From assembly GCA_038380795.1 (NCBI GenBank), contig CM076270.1:13993001-14057000 (forward strand): a stretch of 64,000 nucleotides of DNA. Reading direction: 5' to 3'. Numbering within the stretch: position 1 is the stretch's first letter; each line of letters starts with the position of its first letter. The notes under the pieces were generated by a model, which worked only from the letters and a program-made list of their open reading frames with translations, was not told the origin of the DNA and did not search any database. The position numbers and the translations under genes are program-made. Source of the stretch: Pyrocephalus nanus. Lineage: Eukaryota; Chordata; Aves; Passeriformes; Tyrannidae. Shown here piece after piece: positions 46,281-55,892 of this stretch.

Positions 46281-46431
46281 ATCTCTGGAAGTGTTCCAGG
46301 CCAGGCTGGACAGGAACAACCTGGTCTGAGCAACCTGGTCTAGTGGGAGGTGTCCTTACCCACAGCAAGGGAGCTGGAACTGGATGATCTTTAAGGTCCC
46401 TTCCAACCTAATCCATTCTGTGATTCCATGA
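46281..46431 (+). mobile_element. CR1 LINE, 3' 150 bp, sense
   Basis: 'tctggaagtgttccaggcca' leads into 'acctggtctagtgggaggtg' and 'gatgatctttaaggtccctt', ending 'attctgtgattccatga'. The 11-mer 'caacctggtct' occurs twice at a 14-bp period (46317-46327 and 46331-46341), a small duplication not in the usual CR1 sequence. Confidence 0.95.
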
Positions 46432-47309
46432 ATATGGCAGGAGTGGCCAGGCCACACCAGGCTCCAGGCTGGGCTACCCTGTGCCACATCCATTGACATA
46501 GGGCACAGCCATGCCCAAGGAGCTTGAAAATCCAGTCCCAAGTGTTGACATGTCCATTCAGAACACTGCTGAGGTCAGCTCTTGCTTTTCAGACCAGGAG
46601 AGCCCTGATACTGCTCTCTGGCTTATTTAACTGGTTCTTGGCAAAATGGAAAACCAATGACATCTGGTGGAGCACATCTTTTACAGAGGTATCCAGCACC
46701 ACCTGAATGGTTTCCAGCAACAGATCTGATTGCAGCTACTGGGTATCTGTTCACCTAAGTACTTCTGCAAAGAAAAAAAGGAAATGCATAAAGAAGAAAG
46801 TGCCTCTTGCTCCCACACAGGTCTCTTATCTTCAACCTGAATGGGTGGGTGTCACCCTGTCACCATCAGATAAGGAGCCCTCAGGTATCAGGTTCTTCTC
46901 ACACACCTTCCACACTTCAGGAATCAGCAGTGCATATTTCCACACTCCCCCACAGAGCCAGCCCAGGGCACAGCACTATCACATTTCACAGTAGTGCAGA
47001 TTTTCCATCCCCAAGCACTGCCTTGAACGATGACATTAATTGAAATGGCTGCAGAAGTGCCAGGGCTGGGATCCAGCTCTGTGACCCGCTCTGAGCACAG
47101 GCTCCTGCGTGGCTGGTGCAGCCCTGCTGGCTCCCAGCCCACTGCAGAGATGTTCCTCCTTGCTATTAACTGCTCTCCCCTCCTGCCCGTTCTCTTCCAT
47201 TTCCTCCACCCCACCACCACAAATGCAGGACCAGGGGAGCTGACAGGCAGGAGCAGGCACATGGACATCTTGTCCAGTGTCCAATTTGGGGACATGCCAG
47301 GCTGAAGTA
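46432..47309. other. Unique non-coding stretch
   Basis: Nothing recognised. Confidence 0.5.
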
Positions 47310-48114
47310 TAAGAAACCTACTGACAGCACATATGCAAATCAAGGCTCCTTCTGCAGTCTTTAATAGCCCAAAACCGATTTAACTCTTCAAACACAAAGA
47401 CCAAAATCCCTTTCAGTACGTGTGTTACTGTTCCAAAAATTCTGGCTACTTTTGATATGCAAATACCAGCCCAGCCTCCTTATAAAACTTGCCAAGTCCT
47501 TTATTTCATTTCCTTGATTTCATCCAGTAGCACCGAGCTGCACAGAAAGATGCAAAGTGTTTCCTTCAGCAGTTACTAATTAATTCAACGTCCGGTCCCT
47601 TCCATGTGCTGTTTTCTATCCCTCTCCTTTTCAACCTGGTCAGTTGTTGGAGGTTCCTGAGGTATCCATGGAAAGTAATGGGGCAGGAAAGTTACTGGGA
47701 TGATTCCTCAATTAGCTGTACAAGGATGTGCACCGTCACGGAAAAATGTTTCTCCTGCTAATGAGAACTAACGATCCCGGACCTGGGGGACTCTGCACTC
47801 TGATCAAAGCAGTCCAATCAAAACCTCTGCAAATTTCTGATTAAGCCAGACAAAAGAGGGGAAAAAGGCACCAAGTCAGATGCTGAATAGATAATAAAAT
47901 TCCCTTCCACTTTTCCTTCCCAGAAAATGGTAAATCTAATGGGCATGACTAAGCAGCTGCAAGGGGAGACATGAACAAATTTGTAAAGCAAAGGGGAGTT
48001 TAAAGTTCATCTCATTTTCCCCTCCTGCAGCGTCTGCAATCATATTATGATTTAAAGGCCACCTTTCCCCCAGTAGGAAGCGGGTGAGAAGGGTGTGATT
48101 CAATTTTGCATGCC
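47310..48114. promoter_or_regulatory. Candidate conserved regulatory region with octamers and TCF site
   Basis: Perfect octamers ATGCAAAT occur at 47333-47340 and 47457-47464. A consensus TCF/LEF core, GATCAAAG, lies at 47802-47809. Homeodomain cores ('actaattaattcaacg' near 47575, 'gctaatgagaactaacg' near 47757) and 'caatcatattatgatttaaa' near 48039 are in the same 800 bp. No dispersed repeat interrupts it. Motif density and long repeat-free sequence suggest a conserved element, untested. Confidence 0.3.
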
Positions 48115-48850
48115 AAATGTGATGGGAGAAAGGAGAAGGGCCAGGAGGCACAAGCAGAACAGCCACATCCCTTTGGCACCATTAAATGTGTGTTGCTTTT
48201 TCCAGTTCCTCGAGGTAAAGGGGAAAAATATAATAATGGCACGGTGGCATTTTCTGTCTCAGTTTGTAGATGGAAAAACCTTTCACTACTAGGAACAAAG
48301 CCAGAACAAATCCTGATTCAAACAACACCAAGCTCAGGAGACCCTGGTCCACCTTGAGAAACCCCCTGGAAACCAAATGACAACCCTGTCCTTTTCCAGA
48401 AGCTGTCACCATTGCCTGCTGCATTTCCAGCCCACCAGAAAATGGTCTTGCTGCTCTTGGCTTGTACCTTTCTCTCTTGCCAGCAGGATTAATCTCATCT
48501 CCGTGTCACAGCATCCAGGGGTGGAAGCTGGGCTGCTCTGATTTGAGGGAATAGGAAAGGATCACCCCAGAGGCTGTAGAGGAATGAAACAAAGCAGCCC
48601 ATACCTCTGCCTAGGCATGCTCTGGCTGCCCCTCCTGGCCTGCAATTCCATGGTAGATAACTTCATTTCCAGATAATGTTCAATTCCAAAGGGTTCAGGT
48701 CAGGTCACAGTGGTATTGAACCGCAAGAAGGGAGGCAGAAATCGAGGCAAGGAGTTGTCTGCAGCATTGGGGAAGGAAGAGTGTCAGTGAAACAGATTTA
48801 AGAATGATACAGATCTGGATGCCAGGAGGTCTTTACATCAGAAGGAGGTT
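48115..48850. other. Unique non-coding stretch
   Basis: Nothing recognised. Confidence 0.5.
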
Positions 48851-49113
48851 ATGACTAGTTGCCTGGGAGAAGAGGTTGAGTCCCACCTTATGACAGGACA
48901 AGAGGATGTGGCCTAAAGCTGTGCCAGGGGTGGTTGAGGTTGAACATCAGGAGGAATTTCCTCACAGAAAGAGCTGTCAAGCACTGGAAGGGGCTGCTCA
49001 GGGAGGTGGAGTCCCCATCCCTGGCACTCAGTGCTCTGGGACGAGTGACAAGGTAGAGATCAAAGGCTGAACTCTGTGATCCTAGAGTTCTTTTCCAAAC
49101 TAAATGATTCTGT
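48851..49113 (+). mobile_element. CR1 LINE, 3' end, sense, with inverted 5' segment
   Basis: From about 48886 the copy is sense: 'tgacaggacaagaggatg', 'aagctgtgccaggggtgg', 'aacatcaggaggaatttcct', 'ggtggagtccccatccctgg', ending 'ctaaatgattctgtc'. Directly upstream, 48851-48885 is the reverse complement of the CR1 stretch that normally precedes it (complement reads 'gactcaacctcttctccca' then 'ggcaactagtca'). The order, inverted 5' part then sense 3' part, is what twin priming produces during LINE reverse transcription. Confidence 0.85.
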
Positions 49114-49199
49114 CTGGACACTTCAGCCACTGACCTTCTGCAAGTCCACAGGTGTGGGATGATGGATAGGGTTAAACCTAGAGGAGATTCAGAATTTTA

Positions 49200-49700
49200 A
49201 GGTAAAAAGCACCTGCCACTCCCTAGATGGACTGAGGTTGATGTGTTCGCAACAGTGAACATCTGCTCAGAAAAACAGAACAGATGTGGAACAAAGTGGA
49301 GACTCCATGGCCCCCCTCTATTCAAATCCCAGCAGAATGGGGAAAGATTGTGGTCCTGAGACTGTACAGTTACTGTACAACACCTGTCTGATAAGGGAGA
49401 ATCGAGGGATTCTGCTGCTGAAACCAACCATCATGTCAAACCCCCTCCTCAGGTGCCAAACCATGACCACCAACCCCCTCCCATTAGGTACACCAATCAG
49501 AAATAAAAAGTATTTATGACTAGAACCACTCAATCTCTGCCCAAACATAAAAAAAAAAATATAAAAGTAAGTTGGGCATAGGGGGAAAGTGAGAGAAGAC
49601 CTTCACTGAAACTGTTGGGATCAGTTAATGAGCTGAGTCCATCTTCTCCCCTCCACAGTGATGGCTTGGGTGAGAAATGAGCTCTATGTGCATTAAATGC

Positions 49701-49731
<31 letters not shown>

Positions 49732-49735
49732 ACCT
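49200..49735 (+). mobile_element. Probable solo LTR of an endogenous retrovirus-like element
   Basis: The layout resembles an LTR promoter: CCAATCAG at 49493-49500, a TATA-like TATAAAAG at 49560-49567, an ATTAAA poly-A signal at 49692-49697, then a T-rich start of U5. The block around 'ctgagtccatcttctcccc' and 'gatggcttgggtgagaaatg' looks like bird ERV LTR sequence to me, from memory only. I see no clear TG...CA ends, target duplication, primer-binding site or gag/pol/env sequence nearby. Edges are approximate. The signal order could be coincidental. Confidence 0.38.
49705..49731. repeat. Poly-T tract (T27)
   Basis: Twenty-seven uninterrupted T starting eight bases after the ATTAAA of the probable LTR. 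Confidence 0.93.
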
Positions 49736-52700
49736 GGCTCTGCTTTTTCCTCCCTAGTGGGGATCCTCTGAGAAGTCACCACTGCCCCACCAAGAGGGCA
49801 ACACCAGCAGCCAAGCATGGGAAAGAACAGCTCCCACTCCCTGGCTCCACATACCTGTATCCCCCAGTTCAATAAAACATCATAAAAGGAGAGAAATTTC
49901 ACGATAAGCACAAATAGATCAATAGCATTAGAGCTGCTCTTAATAGCTGCCTCAGGCTTTTCATAGTACACCTTCCAAAATGTCCAGTAGTGAGTAATTA
50001 ATGACCAAAACAAGTAATTACTTTCTTGATTTTTCTCAAAACTGGAATTCACTGAAAGAACTTAGAGCTTTACCGGTGCTACATAATAAATTAATTCAGT
50101 AAGTGCTGATATTACAAATCTGGGCTGCCTGTTAAAAAAACAGGAGGGTGCTGTAGAGCCTCCTTCCTTGCTGTCTGATGTAACCCTTTAGAGGCTGCTC
50201 CAGCTGCCTGGGAGGAAGCACCTCAGCCCTCTATCACCCTGCACATCAACCCTCAGGTTTTGCTCTTGGGCCAGGCAGTAGGGAGGTAGCTCATCTCAGG
50301 GGAGATGCCAAGACCTGTGCCAGCAGCTCACAAACAGGGATTAAGGCAATTCTCACCTCACACCTTTACCATCCCAACAAACAAGCAGGAGTGGGAAACA
50401 GGAGCATGGGGGCTTCCCTGAAGGCACACAAAATCTGCAATTAGGACCAATTGCAGTTGGACAGGACACTTCCCATACCACTGACAAGTCCAGCCTAATC
50501 CAGGGATTTTTAACCCTTGAGGAGTGGTAAGAGAGAAACCAAAGGGAGTGACCAAATAGCAGCAGATGAGAGCACAAGGGAGGCAAAAAGGCAGAGATCA
50601 GTGAGCCTGACTGTGGAGGCAAGGACCACTTTTTCTCCAGCACAACACACTCCTGGAATAAGAGGACAGATGTGCCTTCAGTTTCTTGCCACATCTTCTA
50701 TCCGTATTCCTGATTTCTGCTAAGAGTGACATGTCTGAAAACAGCCCAAGGTGTCACCTCAGAGGTGATCCATCACTTGTCATCTGTGCCTACTAATCCC
50801 CTCCCGAAAGCCAGGACAGACTTGTAACAGCCATGGCATAGCCTGCACTCAGCTGAAAGGAACCTTTGCAAGGTACTTCCAGCAATCCATTTGAACTTCT
50901 TCATGGACTCACATGGCTTCAGCCACCAACTAACACCACACTATGGGAGGAATTGCATGTCAAGCTCTTCCACAGGCAGTAAATGGAGGCACAGAAACTC
51001 AGATCTGCACTCAGACTGCCTGCTTGGGATGCTCACACAACCTTAGGAACCTCCTGCAGCAAAGAGGCAGAGGATGATGAGCAATTCAGGCCACCTATTA
51101 CCTGTGACTGCCAGACACACCCCAGAGAGAAACACACAAAGAACTACAGGTCCTCAGGAGGGAGAAGGGATGCAAGTCCAAGACCTCTTCCCTTCCTGAC
51201 TTGGCCTGCCCTTTTTGCCACAAGGCACCTCAGACACCATATCCAAGGGGCAACTACCTCAAAAACACTAAATTTCCAACATCAGCAGTATGAGACACTA
51301 ATAGAATGAGTGTTGCGGTTGTGTGTGTATGTGTCCACATGAGAAATATGAGTCAATAAGCAAATTACTGAAGTAATCCCCCCATCCCCACCAGTACTGA
51401 ATTATTTTTCCCCTGCTCCCAAGAGCGTGGTTGTAGCCTGGGAGCTTAACATTCAGTCTGACATGGACCTCCAGCACACACAGTTAATCCTCCTAAGCAC
51501 AGTGACAACTAACAACAAACTCTTCAAGCAGAGGAAGCGCTGCATTTCTTCCCCAGATTTCCATTACCATATTTTTAATTGGCTGAGAATATCCTCTTGC
51601 TTTTGTCAAAACAAATTCTGCTAAACCACCACTTCGGATATGAACAGGGGAGCCAGGAATTGTGAGAGAGAAGCCAAGAAAATCCCTCTGCAAATGAAGA
51701 TTTCTGCTGATGAAGGCAAGGCAGGGAGGAGCAGGAACAGGGTCTGCTCATCCCTGTCAGCATTGAGCAGTCCCCAGCACTGCAAGTGTCCTGAGGGTTT
51801 CATGCAGGTCAGGTAATAAAGAGGTTCCAAGACAGAGGAATCTGCTGATTTGGTCAGAGGGAACCTGAGAAAAGAACAGAAGTTTTTATTGTAAAAAGAG
51901 TATTTAAAGAAAATCCAGTAGCAAGAGTCCACCTAGAAGCTCAGAGGCCAACACAAGTGAGACTGAGCTTGGAATATGATAAACCAAGAGCCAGTGCTAC
52001 AGAGAAATCAATTTTAAGAGAAAGAGAAGGCCCTGGAAGGGAGATTCTGTCAGAAGGAACATGGCAAGAGGAGAAGGGAAACAACACACAAATCATACTC
52101 ATGCACACAAACACCTGACATGAGTTAGATGCTTTTCCCTTGTTTCCTCTCTACTCCCTCTCAAAGGAAAATGAGGTTTTGACAAAGCCTAAACTTTATG
52201 AAAAATCTTCCAATTCTCTGTTTCTTGCTTTTGGTTTTAAAGAAAACTCTTTCCTCTTTGACAAAGAGGAGAAAGGCAAACCCCCTTCTTCCTAAGAAAA
52301 CCATTTTTCAGAAAGATGTGATGGATACTAAACCAAGCAGAAGCCACTGGAGAGGTGGGGAAGGCAGGTTTCTACCCAGTGCTGTGTTCCCCGTGTCCTG
52401 CACCTCCCAGGCTGACTGCTCAGCATGTTCAACACAAAGTGCAAGCACAGCCCTGAGCAATCTTCCTGCATCCGCCTTCACAGCTGAGATCAGTATGGAA
52501 AAATCTGACAGATTTTGCAGGCAGGGAAGCTGGGACAGCAGGAGAAGCTGTTTAAATACTCTTCCACACAGCAAATCCCACAGCAGTCAATGGCACAAGC
52601 GGCATATGGAAAGCTCTCCCATCTCTCAACATCCCACTGAGCACTTGCCCTTGCAATGGGGCAAGAAGGAGATGCACCCAGTCTAAACAGGCTCATTATA

Positions 52701-53024
52701 ACTTGGGAAGAACCAAGACAAGATCAGAGCTCCCCATGTTCATCCCAGGACAGGCAGCATTGAGTCACATCTTGGTTTGGTTTCCATCCTTAACACATCA
52801 ACCCAGAGTCAGCATTTCCCTCCCCCACAGGCCCAGGAACATGGGGGAAGTTCCCAGGCCCTGATTTGCTTCCTGCACTGCCGGACACTCCATGGTACAG
52901 CAGAGGCTGTTGGATCAGGTCACAGAGCTGCAGAGAGGGGGCTAATCCAGGAAAGCAAACCCTGACTTCATTCACACAGTTAAATGGGGGGAAACATGGA
53001 AAAAACCTGACAGTGCAAGAGGAG
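49736..53024. other. Unique non-coding stretch
   Basis: About 3.3 kb without a recognised gene or dispersed repeat. The 162-codon plus frame at 52198-52686 overlaps minus frames and has no known domain. Confidence 0.45.
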
Positions 53025-53172
53025 GGATTCAAGACCAGGTTAAGTGGGACTTGGAACAACCTGGTCTGATGGAAGGTGTCCCTGCCCATTTCCATCCAAC
53101 CCCATCCCTGCAGCGGAGTTGAAACTAGATGATCTTTAAGGTCCCTTCCAATCCAAAGTATTCTCTGATTAT
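53025..53172 (+). mobile_element. CR1 LINE, 3' 150 bp, sense, with small insertion
   Basis: 'ggattcaagaccaggttaag', 'acaacctggtctgatggaag' and 'gtgtccctgcccat' are followed by roughly 17 extra bases ('ttccatccaacccc...') before the normal 'tgaaactagatgatctttaa' and 'ggtcccttccaatcc'. Ends near 'ttctctgattatc'. Confidence 0.92.
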
Positions 53173-54183
53173 CATCAAGCACAATTTTCCAGAAGCTTCA
53201 GTATGTCAGCTGTAAGTCCAGGGAGGGTTGACTTTACTGTGTTCAAGTGGCCTTTTTTTTTTCCCCCTCTTGCTTTGTTTAGTACAAAATGAGTTCTAAA
53301 TAAATCAGCAATGTACAAGATGTGTACAAATTGAGCAGCAGAGCCTGCTCCACAAAGGCTCTGACAGGCTCTGTGTCCTCAGGGATGTGGCAAACAAGCT
53401 GCTCTGCCAGCCTGCTCCATCAAGGTAATTTCCCTGCCCTTTCATTGCACCAGGCAGCTCCTGCTCTCATTTGGGCTATCACACAACAAGGGCTGTGCAC
53501 AATAATCTGGGCTTGGAGAGTACTCAGTATCCCCACCCTGGAACCAGGCAGCAATGCGAGAAAGACCTGAGGATGACACCTCCAGTCAGGAGGAGTTCCC
53601 TGCTCCGTGAGCCCTCCCGACAGCCCAGTACCAACACAGCCACGGGAGGGCCACAAAACATGGATATAATCCTCCTGATGTCTCCAGCATTTAAAGGCTG
53701 ACTAGTGCTGCTTTTAGTAGAGCTGGGCCAGGGACTAAAGTGTCACAAGGCACCTGGCCCAGGATTTAAGTGCAGGTGTCAAAGGAATGCTGCCAGCACA
53801 GAGACAAGGCTCCACCCTCCTCCCTCATCTCTTGGCTTTGTCCCCAAGTCACCAGTAGACCCAAGGGCAGTATGTACACTGGAGACATAAATTCCAGAGA
53901 TCAGCTCCTGACCTCCTCCCATGCTCAGAGTCCTCCTAAGACTGTTTTGCATGAGGGCAAGTTATACAGCCAAAAAATTCAAGCAGTTCCTATGAAACTG
54001 TGCAGGTGAGACCCTCTACCACCCTTGTAGCCACACAGGGGAAGGTGCAATGTCATCTCACCATATGGCACAGCTTAGGGTAAGTCATACCTTGCACTTG
54101 ACTGATTGAACCAGAGAGTATTTCCGAGCACCAGATCCGTGCCTCTGGGTGCAGAGTTAGACATGTGTTTGGGTTTTCCCCCT
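53173..54183. other. Unique non-coding stretch
   Basis: A T-rich run lies near 53252-53261. Nothing else recognised. Confidence 0.5.
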
Positions 54184-54555
54184 TCAGATAAACCTAGAAA
54201 GCTGGGAAGATGTCACAATACCCAGAGCAAGGAAGACAACTAAGCCTCCATGGAGACTGCTGCAGAGCACACCTCTGCCTACAATTGCATACAGAAATAT
54301 GATATACAAATATAGAACAGAAATTGGATATAGGAAGCTTCCCAGCACAGCACAGAGGATACTTGCCATCAACTGACCTGCAACCCACACAAAGTTTCTT
54401 GTCCAGGTTGCAAGCCCCAGAATGAAAGCAGGTAAAGAGAGTGTGTTACTGGACAGAAAGAGGCTGGATCTGCCTCTTTCCAGAGTTGCCTGGAACAAGG
54501 ACAGGAGCTCATCAGCAGCTGTCTCACAAAGCAGACAAAGTTTGCCCTGCAGCAA
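54184..54555 (-). other. Hydrophobic open frame (123 codons), unassigned
   Basis: The minus strand encodes 123 residues with about three hydrophobic stretches of membrane-helix length: around residues 40-55 (LPAFILGLATW), 60-95 (QLMASILCAVLGSFLYPIS, then VLYLYIIFLYAIVG) and 100-118 (GGLVVFLALGIV). I recognise no family. A splice-acceptor-like 'ctgtccttgttccag' lies inside the frame near its start. T-rich codons give hydrophobic residues by chance, so this is a weak candidate for an exon or a decayed membrane-protein gene. Confidence 0.15.
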
Positions 54556-55042
54556 AAACTTAATACCCCCTCATGGGAAGTGCGGAGGTATCCTTGAAGG
54601 GTCTATCAGCCCTGCAAGCATGTGCAGCCCAGGCTGGCAGCCATCCCAACCCACACCTGCCCAAACACACATCTGCTCGGCAGCACACAGCTCCAACTGG
54701 TGGGTGTGGATCTCAGGCACTGCCTGGGGAGAACTTCCCCTCTGGGGGCCTCCTCTACTCCCCATGGAATGCCAAGGCAATGGAGATGGGGTAGGTGCAC
54801 CTTTTGGGGTACCCCACCTGGAACAGCAGAATGTGAGTCTGCAGGACAAGAAGCTCATGCTCGAGGTTTCTGGTCAAGACTTTTTTTGGTTTTACCAAAT
54901 CCAAGGCTCAGCTTCTAATTCTGAGAGTTCAAGTCCTCAGAAATTGAATGCCTCAGTTGAAGCTGAACATGGAGAAAAAGCAGCCAAACCCATTAACCTG
55001 AATTTTCAGAGTAAGGGAAGCAAATCCTTCCTACACTCCTAG
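54422..55042 (+). other. Open frame of 206 codons, no recognised product
   Basis: The plus strand is open for 206 codons, rich in Ser, Gly, Pro and Gln, with no domain I can name. Shorter frames in both other plus registers and on the minus strand overlap it, pointing to stop-poor composition. Not called as a gene. Confidence 0.3.
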
Positions 55043-55316
55043 CTGAGCCACATCCTGATCCCACAGAACTGCTGATCACAGCCCACCACTGACCAGGAGC
55101 TGCTGTGTCTACACCCACACAAACTCATTCTCAACCTTACCCAGCACCATCCCAATCCTCTGCCATGGCCAAGCATCAAGCAACCAGGAGGGAGAGTCCT
55201 GCATTCACACACTTCCCACTCCAATAGAACCCTTCTATGCATCCCATCACCTGCTGACACAGCTAAAGCAAGCCACTCTCTGCACAAACGCCCACTCTAG
55301 CATTGCAGAAAGGTGG
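55043..55316. other. Unique non-coding stretch
   Basis: Nothing recognised. Confidence 0.5.
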
Positions 55317-55321
55317 TTTTT

Positions 55322-55354
<33 letters not shown>

Positions 55355-55390
55355 TTTTTGTTTTTGTTTTTGTTTTTGTTTTTTTTTTTT
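55317..55390. repeat. T31 plus (GTTTTT)n microsatellite
   Basis: A T31 run (55323-55353) is followed by G at 55354, 55360, 55366, 55372 and 55378, an exact 6-bp period, and then T12. This creates an artificial poly-Phe/Val start for the open frame that continues into the CR1 downstream. Confidence 0.95.
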
Positions 55391-55504
55391 GGAGATTCCA
55401 GGGACAGCTCTGTGATGGGCACAGCCAAATTGCTCTGCCACTCAGGAAGGCAGCTCAGGGGTTAAAAGCAGGTGCAGACACCACCCACAATCAAGGCAGT
55501 TATT

Positions 55505-55892
55505 CCCTCAGGCTTTTCTCCCTGATATCCAGTGATAGGATGTATGGGAATGGTCCAAAGATGCATGAGGGGAGGTTTAGACTGGATATCAGGAAGCACT
55601 TCTTTACCAAGAGGGTGTTCAAACCCTGGAACAGGCTTCCTAGAGAAGTAATATCTCAAGTGTCAGTGTTTAAAAGACATTTGGACAATGCCCTTATCAG
55701 AATCCCAGAATGGTTTGGGTTGGAAGGGACCTTAAAGCTCATCTCATTCCATTCTCGTTCTAGGGACACCTTTCATAGACCAGGATGCTCCAAGGCCCAT
55801 CCAACCTGGCTGTATGTTTTGGTCAGCCCTGAAGTGGGCAGGTAGTTGTACTGGATGATCATCATGGGTCCCTTCCAATTGGAATATTCTAT
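55505..55892 (+). mobile_element. Older CR1 LINE, sense, interrupted by another CR1
   Basis: The left part (55505-55698) encodes an ORF2 C-terminus: LFSLISSDR, then [16 protein letters not shown], then WNRLPREV and FKRHLDNAL. After the inner insertion the 3' UTR resumes at 55811 with 'ggtcagccctgaagtgggca', 'gttgtactggatgatcatca' and ends 'ttggaatattctat'. It is the same 3'-UTR subfamily as the 38.6 kb copy. The two halves join without obvious loss of more than a few bases. Confidence 0.93.
55699..55810 (-). mobile_element. CR1 LINE inserted inside the 55.5 kb CR1, antisense
   Basis: 'agaatcccagaatggtttgg', 'gttggaagggaccttaaagc', 'agggacacctttcatagacc' and 'ggcccatccaacctggc' form a 110-bp 3' end of a different CR1 type. 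It sits between 'atgcccttatc' and 'tgtatgttttggtc' of the outer element. No target-site duplication is visible, as expected for CR1. Confidence 0.93.

Noticed and set aside
49690..50052. Minus-strand retropseudogene with the T27 run as its poly-A tail
   Set aside because: The sequence to the right shows no poly-A signal near the tail and no recognisable coding similarity. The plus-strand LTR reading explains the signals better.
52198..52686. 162-codon plus-strand frame as a candidate gene
   Set aside because: No recognisable domain, and opposite-strand frames are also open. Chance is sufficient.
55303..55845. 180-codon plus-strand open frame beginning with poly-Phe/Val
   Set aside because: Its start is the T/GTTTTT microsatellite and its end is the CR1 ORF2 C-terminus plus the nested CR1. 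It is a junction artefact, not a gene.
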